A DNA stretch of 64,000 bases, taken from NCBI GenBank assembly GCA_025200525.1, contig CM045758.1, positions 65,346,598 through 65,410,597 of the forward strand. Direction: 5' to 3'. Both the position numbers and the translations under genes were made by a program. Every line of letters begins with the position of its first letter. Positions within the stretch are counted from its first letter, which is position 1. The notes below the pieces were generated by a model, which saw nothing but the letters and a program-made list of their open reading frames with translations, did no database searches and was not told where the DNA came from. The stretch is from Camellia lanceoleosa. Taxonomy: Eukaryota > Streptophyta > Magnoliopsida > Ericales > Theaceae. Positions 54,800 to 64,000 of the stretch are shown here, piece after piece.

Positions 54800-57700
54800 C
54801 CTTCATTTTGTTTGCATTCGTATCAATTTTGGGGTTAAAAGTGGCTCAATTAGTGTCTTCGCTCAGGGTAGAGTCTCTAGTTTGGGATAAGGTTGACTTG
54901 GACTGGGGATGTTGTGGTTGTGAGATAGAGGTTGCTAAGCGCCGACTTCCTTTTGCATTTGTATTGTTAGACATGTCAGGTTTTGATGTCATTTTAGGCA
55001 TGGATTGGTTGTCTGTGTATCGTGCCGTTATTGATTGTTACCGTCAGAGAGTTACGATGTGCACCTTGAGTGGTGACTATTTTTATTTTTTAGGGGACTG
55101 AGTTAATAGAGTTTTATCACCATTTTATGACCTTCGTGGTAAAGGCGAGTTTAGTTGTCTTCTTACAACCCTCTTGGGAAGAGAGGGTGATGAGGTCTGA
55201 GTTGTATTGCTGAGGGTAGTTTGTGAACACCCGGATGTCTTTCCCGAGGATCTTGCTAGTACCTAGAACGACACTGATTTCTATGGCACCGTATAGATTT
55301 GCACCTACCGAATTGCATGAGTTGAAGATTCAACACCAAGAGCTATTAGATAAGGGCTTTATTCACCCTAGTAGATCTCCTTGGGGAGCACTAACTCTCT
55401 TTGCTAAAAAAAAGGATGGAATTTTGTAATTGTATATTGATTACCGGAAGTTGAATCGTGTGACTGTTAAGAACAAGTACTCGTTATCTTGTATAGATGA
55501 TTTGTTTGACCAGTTGAAGGGGTCTTATTGTTTCTCAAAGATTGACTTGAGATTGAGTTATCACCAGTGGAGGGTGAAGGAAGAGGATATTCAGAAAATG
55601 GCATTCTGTACGCGGTATGGCCATTACGAGTTCTTAGTGATGCCTTTTGGGCTAACCAATGCACCGGCTTCATTTATGGATTTGATAAATTGAATCCTGT
55701 TGTGAGGTCTTAGACCATTTTGTAGTTGTCTTTGTTAACAACATTTTGATCTACTCACCCTCCGAGGAGGAACACGAGGAACACTTTTGTACTTGAGTTC
55801 CTTAGAGCCCATTATTTGTATGCTAAGTTCGGGGAAGTGCGAGTTTTGGTTAAAAGAAGTTAAATTCTTAGGCCATGTGGTATCCGAAAAGGAGTGACCG
55901 CAGACTCTTCTAAGATAGAGACAGTGCAAGATTAGGAACAACTTAAGAATGCCTTTGAGATCCAGAGTTTTTTGGGCTTAGCTGGGTATTACTGATGTTT
56001 TGTAAAAGACTTCTCAAGATTGGCCTCACCATTGACTAGATTGACGAGGAAGGGGGTGAAATTTGTGTAGAGTGAAACTTGTGAAAAGTTATTCTAAGAG
56101 TTACAGGTTAGACTCACCACTACTCCAATATTGATTATCCTGGAGAAGGGTTTCGGCTATTCTGTTTATTGTTATGTGTCACGGGAAGGTTTGGATTGTG
56201 TGTTGATGTAAGAGGGGAAGGTGGTAACATACAATTCGTGGCAATTGAAAACTCATGAGAGAAACTATCCTACTCACGACCTAGAACTAGTGGCAGTAAT
56301 TTTTGTCTTAAAGATCTGGAGGCATTATGTATATGGTGAGAAATTCGAGGTGTTTTCCGATCATAAAAGTTTGAAGTATCTATTTTCACAGAAAGATTTG
56401 AATTTGAGACAAAGGAGGTGGATGATATTTATGGAGGATTATGATTTTGAGTTGCACTATCATTCGGGAAAAGCCAATGTAGTAGTCGACGCCTTGAATA
56501 GGAAATTCGTAAACAGTGTAGCTAGTATTATCATCCGAGAATGGAAGATGTTGGGTATTGTTGATGAGTTCGACTTGTATCTTAGTGAGTCCATTGAGTC
56601 GGCCGTTTTATTCATTGTAGTTGCATAACCTACGCTGGTGAGCCGAGTTATAGAAGCACAGTGAGGTAATCTTGAAGTAGAGACCATCTGAGGGAAGATA
56701 GCTAGTGGGAAGGTGGAGAAGGGCTTGAATATGTATTTTGACTCAAGTGTGAGGTACTTGGATCGCCTTTTCGAGACAGAATCTTGTAGAGAGAAGGTAC
56801 TCCGAGAGTTTCACCATTCACGCCTTGCGATACACCCAGGAGGCACGAAGATGTACCACAACCTTAGTCGCTAGTTTTGGTGGAAGGGAATGATGAGAGA
56901 CATAGCTTTGTTTGTTTCAAGTTATCTTACTTGTCAACAAGTGAAGGTCGAGCATTAGCGACCAGCGGGTTTGTTGTAACCCTTACCCATAGCTGAGTGG
57001 AAGTGGGAGTATGTCACAATGAATTTTATTGTGGGTCTTCTGAGGACTCAACGAGGGAATGATTCCATATGGGTGATAGCTGACCGATTAACTAAGTTAA
57101 CACATTTTGTACCTATGCGCACAAGTGACTCGGTAGATTGTCTTGCTGACCTTTATGTTAGGGACATAGTTCGACTTCATGGGGTCCATGTGACTATTGT
57201 ATCATATAGAGATCCTCGTTTTACGGCTTGATTATGGCAAAGCCTACAAAATGCCTTGGGCATTAGACTGACGTTTAACACCGCCTATCATCCTTAGACT
57301 GATGGGTAGTTCGAGAGGACCATTCAGATCTTAGAGGATATGTTTTGGGTTGTATTCTTGATTTTAAGGGGTCGTGGGAGAGGCATTTATCTTTGATGGA
57401 GTTTGCCTATAATAATAGTTTTTAGGCGAGTATTAGTATGGCACCGTTTGAGGCTTTGTATGGCTGACCTTTTAGATCTCTAATGTGTTGGGCCAAGGTG
57501 GGTGATGCACCTATGTTAAGGTCTTGAACTAGTCTGGAAAACGACTGAGAAGGTTGCGCTTATCCGCAAGAGGTTGGTTTTAACTCAGAGTTGCCAGAAG
57601 AGCTATGCCGACCGTAGGAGGAGACCGTTGTCTTTTGAGATAGGAGATCATATGTTTCTGAAGATATCACCGTGACGAGGTTTAATGAGATTTGGGAAGA

Positions 57701-58065
57701 GTAGGAAGTTGTCTCCTAGATTTATTGGGCCTTTTGAGACTCTAGAGTAGATTAGAGAGGTAGGTTATCGTTTGGCCTTGCCACTTTAACTTTTCAGGAT
57801 TCATGACGTGTTTTATATTTGTGTGCTCTAGAAGTACGAGTCGGATCCTTCACACATGTTAGATTGGACAGAGTTAGAGATAGATAAGGATGCCTTTTAT
57901 GAGGAGAGACTGGCACGGGTTTTAGACTCTCGAGACCAAGTTTCGTGAAGTAAGACTATTCCATCGGTTAAGGTGTTGTGGCGACACCACGAGGTTGAGG
58001 AAGCGACTTGGGAGCATGAGGTAGAAGTGCATAAGAAGTATTCAGACTTATTTGTTAATATTTGA
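54800..58065 (+). pseudogene. pol pseudogene: protease, RT, RNase H, integrase, chromodomain-like end
   Basis: Protease C-terminal half at 54808-55101 (MSGFDVILGMDWLS). Reverse transcriptase from 55223: [11 protein letters not shown], the [12 protein letters not shown] segment, [28 protein letters not shown] and [13 protein letters not shown]; the catalytic box at about 55,727-55,760 reads VFVNNILIYS instead of the Asp-Asp form. RNase H at 56221-56628 ([22 protein letters not shown]). Integrase from about 56,800: FHHSRLAIHPGG zinc-binding start, WVIADRLTKLTHF, SYRDPRFTA where Asp of the DDE triad is Tyr, and FERTIQILED with the Glu kept. The end at 57,955-58,065 reads SVKVLWRHHEVEEATWEHE and YSDLF. 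Multiple stops; inactive. Confidence 0.85.
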
Positions 58066-58258
58066 GACTTCTGTTGAAACCTTTATGTGTGTTATAATAT
58101 ATATATATATATATATAAACATTGCACATGTTTTGGAAAATTGAATGGTGATAGTTGATGTTGAACAATTCGGTGTATCCTTGTTACAAATCAAGACGGT
58201 GTGGGAATTGTTTCTTATCTTTTAATGTTAGCTGATTTTAAATTTCAGGAACGAAATC

Positions 58259-58275
58259 CCTTAAGAAAGGGAGAT
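58259..58275 (+). other. Polypurine tract
   Basis: The purine-rich AAGAAAGGGAGA immediately before the 3' LTR start (TATAACG) is the expected plus-strand primer site. Confidence 0.8.
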
Positions 58276-58905
58276 TATAACGATTATGGTTTAGACTTGA
58301 CTCATTTACTTGATTGTGAATCCGAGAATCCATGTACTTAACTGTTGTTCATCTCTTTTCCATCATAATACTTGTTGAGTTTGGCTGTTGAGAGTTTTGG
58401 TTGTATTTGAAATAGGTTAGGAAATCAGTTTTTCAATAACTTGTTGCCATATTTTTGCTTGTTCACTCAAGCGATGTTTCTTGTGCTCGAGCGGTCTTTT
58501 ACAGTCTGTAAAACTACTGAGAGTGTGATATCTGCGCTGGAGCGACACTTCTTACGCTCGAACAATCTTTTGCAGTCTGCAAAACTATTGGGAGGGGGTC
58601 ATTGTGCACTCGAGCGGTGGTTTTGGTCGTTCGAGCGATGTCACTTATCGTGTCTGTTTGCTCGAGCGGTGTTTTGGTTGCTCAAGCGGTCTATGTATAT
58701 ATCAGTCTGAAAAGAAGTCATTTTCAGTCACTTTTTCATCTCTTTCTCTCTCTAAACATTTCAAAACTCTAGATCTTCACTCTCTCTCTCTCTCTCTCTA
58801 GTTCTTGAACTCTAGCTCCAAATACTCTAAATCCATGAGTTTCCTCACCCTAGACCTTTGGAGAAAAACGTTGAGCACGTTAAGGACTTCACTTTAATCG
58901 GACCA
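58276..58905 (+). repeat. 3' LTR of the Gypsy element, truncated
   Basis: It begins TATAACGATTATGGTTTAG and follows the 5' LTR for about 630 bp to CACTTTAATCGGACCA, where sequence changes to the flanking MITE. The remaining 1.4 kb expected from the 5' LTR is absent, so a deletion removed it together with any target duplication. The TCGAGCG palindrome cluster is also present here. Confidence 0.7.
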
Positions 58906-59196
58906 TTTATAATTATCAAAACATGAAGGGAAATTTGTATTTTCTATAATTTTCAAGAGATGTATTTGATTTAGGACCACTAAAGTTGTGTTTAGATTAT
59001 AGATTTGGATTGAAATTTAAAAAGAGAAATTAAAAGGCAAAAAGTAAGACAAAATATGAAATATAATCTAACTTTTATATTTCCATATTTTTATCTAAAT
59101 TCATTATTCAAACATTTATTGTAATAGGTTAGGCTTCTTTCATGTTCAAAATCTCAACATAAGAGAATTCAAGGGGCACATGAGGCTCAGAACGAG
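58906..59196. other. Right part of the interrupted MITE and AT-rich flank
   Basis: 58,906-58,967 is the inverted counterpart of 50,755-50,840. The rest is AT-rich with no recognisable feature. Confidence 0.45.
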
Positions 59197-59472
59197 TTTT
59201 GTTTCGATGATCTAAATCATTTATTTTATAAGATTCTTAATGTATGTCATCGATGAAAAAAATTATGACGATTTAGTAATCGTAACATTTTTATTTTATC
59301 GTATCTCTGAAAAATGGATGGTCTATTTTTTAATATCTATTTGTCATCTATTTTTTCATACACAAATACAATAAAATAAAAATAGTACGATTATCGGATC
59401 AAACTAATCTTTTAATAAATAATATACATTGAAAAAATTTACAAAATAAACGATTTAAATTATCAAAACAAA
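59197..59472. mobile_element. Fold-back element, second copy of the 47.5-kb family
   Basis: The arms TTTTGTTTCGATGATCTAAA and TTTAAATTATCAAAACAAAA face each other around a centre containing AAAAATGGATGGT, the same centre word as the element at 47,521-47,768. The arms are more diverged than in that copy. Confidence 0.65.
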
Positions 59473-60029
59473 ATTTATAATAAGGCTAGGTTTGAGACAT
59501 ATTATTTTAGTAATTTTTTTTTACTTTTTATGATAAGATATGTAGAAAAATAGAGAGAGTGATGTGACAATTTATAGTGACTTTTTAGTTAATACTTCAA
59601 ATTGCCAAACAAGGCTTAATTGTCACAGACTTTTTTTTTAATTTATGTTGAAACGTGAACAAGAAATTAAGAGAAACGAAACCTATCATAGAGGAAAAAT
59701 TATTTAATATTCTTGGAGCGCTAGATATTCATACACCAAAATTAATCATAATATATTATTAAGGAAAAATGAATGACATTTTTTTATTTTTAATCAGTGT
59801 TTAGATTTTGTAGTTATTTTAGGAATGTTTTTTTATTTTTTTTATTTTTTTTCTTATTTTCTATTCCATATAGTCCTTTTTCTGATTTTATTAATTTTTA
59901 TTGATTTTTTTTTAATTTTTATAAAATTTTATGCCATTATATTTATTTTTGACATTTTATAAATATTTTATTAAATGAACATTGGACATTCATATTTTTA
60001 TGCAGAACATTGGTGTGGGTCTTTTGGTT
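59473..60029. other. AT-rich intergenic DNA
   Basis: Nothing recognisable beyond long T-runs (59,820-59,930). Confidence 0.6.
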
Positions 60030-61361
60030 TGACAATGTGACGATTGTAAAATTATGTTTAAGTTATTGTTGACCCGCCGTCGAATTGGACATTCACATTA
60101 GTGAGGTGCAATATCAAGCAGGCGTTGCGGCCCGCGGACCTTTGGCAATGTTGGCTCGCGCCATAGCCCAAATGAACCCGGCGATGCAGCCCATCCATTG
60201 ATGACATTTGTATTCATTATGTTAGTTAAAATTGTGAATATTCACATTGCGTGCTGTATAAATATTGCCATAACAACATTGAATCATGTACTTGACAATT
60301 ATAAAACCTGACGCTGTGACATATTAACATTCATTGATAAAATTGATAAGACATCGTGGGCGTCCACGTTGGCTTCCTGCGGAACCAAATGAACTGGATT
60401 CACAGGATTTTGTACGACACATTGAACATGCACAATAATTCACCCGTTCGTTTTAACATTCACATTACCCCGCCATCAAATGTTAACATTCGCATATTCA
60501 CGACATTTCCATATTGCCGTTATTAACATGAATATTCACCCATCAACATAAATATTCACATAAACCACATCCCCAGCTGAAACCCCAAACTAATAAAGCC
60601 TCATAGACAACGTTCCTTGTTATTCCCATGAACATTCAGGCATTGGCATGAACATTCACATTGACAAAGTGAATTCTAAATCAATGGGCTTGGCGGCGAT
60701 TCGCTCCCCCCTTATTCAAAATGTAATTAATTCGCTGCGCCGGAACTGCGGCTGATTGAATATTCACATGTTATCGTGGGCGCCACATTCATTGAAGTAC
60801 AAACATTGATTAACATGCGCGATAAAATCAATGTGACAAGTGGGAATACAAAGCTAATCTATGACGTGTGCAACCTGCCAATGTGCTTGATCAATGTGAA
60901 TATTTCATTGACATGATATATTTGCACATTGATTGACAAAAAAATTTATTGATGTATTAGTGGCATATGCGACCCGGCCAAGCCAGACATTGACCCGTGA
61001 CTATGACCTTCAATTTTGACCGATTCCTATATTGTTGACAATGTGAATATGATAGTGTGGTAAATTTCGACAATGCCTTCCGCTGCCCTTGGCGCCACTC
61101 CTCGCTGGAAGGGTGAATAATCATTGGCCATTGACAAATGCATATGTTCATATTAGTGCTCCTCAAAGCATATATGAGAACATCAATGGGTTGGCATCTT
61201 TTGCAGCCGTTTCAGAGTTCCTCGAGGGTCCTGGGCCTCATGTCAGGAACCGAGAGCCTCTAGTGAGCTGTCCTGAAGATTGGCTCTTAACTTAGACCCC
61301 ATTAGAGACTTTAGCAGCTCCATCTGCCGAGGTTTTTTTGGAAAATAATAAAATTTTGGTA

Positions 61362-61404
<43 letters not shown>

Positions 61405-61860
61405 AAAAATCGCCCTAAGCTGCCTAGCCTGAAGCCCAGCCCGAGCCCAGGTTTTTGGTCTTGAAATTTTTAATGAATTAATACTCTATCAAATTTGATC
61501 ATGTTAATGTCAATGTGAATATTCTTTATTCAATACAAACATTCAGACGCTTGCACAGCTCGGGGGGACAAAACACTTAGCCTCCCTCTTAGCCTAATTT
61601 TAACTATTATTTAATATGTCAATATGAATATTCACATTGTCATATTGCAATTGGTCGGGCTGCATGGGAACGTGAGGCTAGCAGGTAATTACACTCCTAT
61701 CAATGTGAATGTTAACATGTCAATGTAAATATTCACATTATACATGGGCCGGGCCCCTACACATTGACGATATGAATATTCACATTGACGGTGTGAACAT
61801 TCATATTAGAGGTATTTTGGTAATTATGTCACCCATAGAACTTATTGAAACATAAAAAAA
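60030..61860. repeat. Unclassified stretch packed with ATTCAC/GTGAAT motifs
   Basis: By eye I count 13 exact ATTCAC and 7 exact GTGAAT in about 1.7 kb, mostly inside AATATTCACATT or AACATTCACATT, plus many near matches and frequent CATTG/CAATG words. One pair forms the 14-bp palindrome TGTGAATATTCACA (60,233-60,246). Between motifs the sequence is unusually GC-rich for this window (GTTGCGGCCCGCGGACC, GGCGGCGATTCGCTCCCCC, GGCGCCACTCCTCGC). Spacing is irregular and orientation mixed, so it is not a simple tandem array. No long reading frame and no transposon ends found. Part of it (about 61,190-61,402) resembles a retrocopy end. Confidence 0.6.
61190..61402 (+). mobile_element. Retrocopy or LINE 3' end with a 39-A tail
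   Basis: A compositionally distinct 170-bp piece (CAGCCGTTTCAGAGTTCCTC, GGTCCTGGGCCTCATGTCAG, GCTGTCCTGAAGATTGGCTC) runs into AATAATAAAATTTTGGTAAT and then 39 uninterrupted A residues (61,364-61,402). A frame open to 61,295 reads FLEGPGPHVRNREPL but I do not recognise it. The poly-A marks insertion by target-primed reverse transcription; the source could be a LINE or a processed transcript. Confidence 0.5.
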
Positions 61861-62065
61861 TAATATGAACTAAATAGAACATAAGTAGATACATTAGGGG
61901 TATTTTGGTAATTATGTCACCCATAGGACTTATTGAAACATAAGAAAATAATATGAACTAAATAGAACATAAGTAGATGAAAAGGATATTTTGGTCTTCT
62001 TATCTCAAATAGGACCTAATGGAATAGTCAAAAAGAATATGGGTTAAATGGAACATAAGTAATTC
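61808..62065. repeat. Threefold direct repeat of about 88 bp
   Basis: GGTATTTTGGTAATTATGTC is followed by CACCCATAGRACTTATTGAA and ACTAAATAGAACATAAGTAG. Copies start near 61,811 and 61,899, with a diverged third copy near 61,983. Copies 1 and 2 are almost identical. Confidence 0.9.
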
Positions 62066-62231
62066 AATATGGATTTATGGAAAAAGCTCCCAATATATTA
62101 TGTCTTTTTATATTCATCAATCATTCGATATAAAATTATAAATTTTACTCTCTTTTTTTTTTTTTTTTTTTTTTTATCAATCACAACATTTTAAAATATC
62201 ACGTAATCGTAGTCATGGAACATCCAATAAC

Positions 62232-63338
62232 TAAGGGTGCAACTTGGATGGGTTTAACCTGAGCAACCTGTACCCAATCCAAGTGTTTTTAGGGCTTGGG
62301 CAACAATAAATTGTAATTTGGACGGGCCTGGAAAATTTTTGATGCCCGAATTGCAATTTGGGCTGGGCCTGGGTATGGGTAGAGATTGTGTGTAACCCTA
62401 GCAACTCGAGCCCGAATTGCATTTTATATATTATAAAAATTATATAATATATGTATAAAGAGGCGGCCCTTAGATTTTATTTTATTCTAATTTTTTTTGC
62501 TGGGTTTTGGCCCTTAGTTTAGAATCTTGTATTTGGATCATTAAATTAAAAGTAAATACTAAACCCTACCTATTCTTTTCTTCTCTCTATTTATCTCAGA
62601 CTCTTATTTTTTTCTCAAAGAGTTAAAGAACGGCAGAGAGAGAAACAAGGACCACAGAGTTTAATCAGGAAATGATTCCATCCATTTAAGAACGATGGAG
62701 AGAGAAACAAAGACCACGAAGTTTAATCAAGGAAGGATTCTATCTGTGTAAATGTTCCTGCTCTTAAGGATTCAAAGTAAGCAATCCAGTTATACTCTTG
62801 TATCTTGATTAATATTTTACTACTCTAGCTTGTATACTGATAGGAGAATGTTTATCCTAGCCTTCATCTATGAATCTCAATAGTTTAATCATGAAGATAC
62901 TGATCATTTTGGGCTATGGTTTAGATCCACTTAAATGCACCATTGCTAGTCCTTTATTTTAGATTTGGATGCATTCTGCTGTTGCATCTGCAGAAATTCA
63001 AATAATGATGAAATTAACTGCTTATTAGATTGTGGTGGTCAATACTTAATCAAGGTATGTATCTATACAAATCATATTTAACTTAAGTTTTTTTTCTAAT
63101 TTCTCCTGTCAATATGAAAAGATAAAAAAGGACTTTTTATTGTAATATCATCATATTTTTTGTGAATTTGAGCACTTCAGACTAATTCGAATTCAAATTA
63201 TAAAATTTAGTCCAAGCTTAAGCAATTGAGCTTGAATTAACGGTCGAGCTTGGATGGGTTTCAGCATGGCCAAATACAATTCTAACTAGGCGTAAACAAC
63301 TCTGCAAACCAAGCAAACTGGCCCAAATTTCACCCTTG
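62232..63338. mobile_element. Ac-like non-autonomous hAT element, 8-bp target duplication
   Basis: The ends TAAGGGTGCAACTTGG and CCCAAATTTCACCCTTG (that is, CAAGGGTGAAATTTGGG inverted) are flanked by CCAATAAC at 62224-62231 and 63339-63346. Unequal first bases (T at one end, C at the other) and the GGGTG-AA core recall maize Ac ends (TAGGGATGAAA / CAGGGATGAAA). Subterminal parts are rich in GGGCTGGGCCTGGG-type words. A 62-bp direct duplication lies at about 62,625-62,745 (GAGAGAGAAACAARGACCAC). No transposase. Confidence 0.85.
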
Positions 63339-63346
63339 CCAATAAC

Positions 63347-64000
63347 TAATTCTAACCTAATAATCACTCCTGATGAAAGGGTTGGATTCGGTGTAACACT
63401 GGAATCCTAGATTTGGGAGCCGCCACTGCCACGCGGCATTAACTCATAAAAGCTACGCATCGCATCGGAACACTCACAACAATCATCGTATGATTGGAAT
63501 TTGGAAGCTTGTTTGTTGAGCTTTGATGACACTGTTTTCCAGATTTTTTTTCTTAAAAATAAAATAAAACAAATGTATATATATATTTGTATTTTTTTAT
63601 TCTTCAATTCTGTCTTGATAATTTTTTTTGGTCTTATAATTGAAATTTAAAAAAATAAAAACATAAGTAAAAAATTTAAGGAAAATTTATCCATAAGTCC
63701 TAATTTCAGAAAAGTTGAACTATTTAGTCTTAAAATTTTTTTTATGCTCCATTTAGTCCCATTTGCACATCAATTTAATGTTCGAAACATTAATCTAATG
63801 TTTGAAACATTGTAATGGGACATTTCAGTTTTTAAGAAAACTTTTAAGACTAAACAGTGTATAAGTTATTAATTTGGGATTTATTAGTACATCTCCCAAA
63901 ATTTAAACCACCATAGATTTGCTATACTTAAGTTAATTTTTGACTTTTAACTTTTTTAAGTTACATTATTTTTTTATTTTTTTATATATATATTTTTTTA
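63347..64000. other. Intergenic DNA with a possible fold-back remnant
   Basis: No gene. At about 63,680-63,905 words such as TCCATAAGTCCTAATTT and ACTATTTAGTCTTAAAA are approximately inverted at the right (TTTTAAGACTAAACAGTGTA, AATTTGGGATTTATTAGTAC), suggesting a small MITE. Confidence 0.45.

Larger units (their letters stand above)
51048..58905 (+). mobile_element. Ty3/Gypsy (Del/Tekay-like chromovirus) LTR retrotransposon, decayed
   Basis: In order: 5' LTR, tRNA-iMet primer site, gag, protease, reverse transcriptase, RNase H, integrase ending in a chromodomain-like segment, polypurine tract, and the first 630 bp of the 3' LTR. Domain order PR-RT-RH-INT makes it Ty3/Gypsy. The C-terminal VLWRHHEVEEATWE segment points to the chromovirus branch. 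Reading frames are broken by many TAG/TGA/TAA codons and a few frameshifts. No intact target duplication is visible because the 3' LTR is truncated. Confidence 0.85.

Overview
The window is plant nuclear DNA, most likely from a eudicot. It is AT-rich, the one real gene has 13 GT-AG introns, and most of the rest is plant-type transposons: Helitrons, L1/RTE LINEs, hAT and Mutator-like MITEs, a tRNA-related SINE and a Ty3/Gypsy chromovirus. I cannot name the species.

Layout. 1-1.09 kb: 3' end of an L1-type LINE (zinc-binding and RNase H domains, one in-frame stop, poly-A tail). 1.09-14.26 kb: a dense array of non-autonomous Helitrons, mostly head to tail and partly nested. At least nine recognisable 3' ends (hairpin CCCGTGCATAGCACGGG, then CTAG) lie on the + strand and one on the - strand. 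The last element is about 4.9 kb and carries a 3-kb tandem repeat. 14.26-17.08 kb: intergenic DNA, a small MITE and the promoter side of the gene.

17,085-38,748 (+): a complete RFT1-family gene (endoplasmic-reticulum membrane protein of N-glycan precursor assembly). I reconstructed 14 exons giving an uninterrupted 518-residue protein. Its introns are swollen by insertions: hAT MITEs with 8-bp target duplications, a Mutator-like MITE nested in one of them, an RTE LINE, an L1 LINE scrap, a long fold-back element and a 5'-truncated SINE. The last exon and its downstream flank are tandemly duplicated.

39.7-51 kb: gene-poor DNA with a second Helitron family, a Mutator-like MITE with a 9-bp target duplication, several fold-back elements and microsatellites. 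51.0-58.9 kb: a decayed Ty3/Gypsy element (5' LTR, tRNA-iMet primer site, broken gag and pol ending in a chromodomain-like segment, polypurine tract, truncated 3' LTR), inserted in an older fold-back MITE. 59-64 kb: a second copy of a fold-back family seen at 47.5 kb, then an unusual 1.8-kb stretch (60.0-61.86 kb) packed with ATTCAC/GTGAAT motifs in both orientations that I cannot assign to any known element, a poly-A retrocopy end, and an Ac-like hAT element.

Apart from RFT1 I find no intact protein-coding gene, and no rRNA gene, confident tRNA gene or CRISPR array. All boundaries were read by eye without alignment software.
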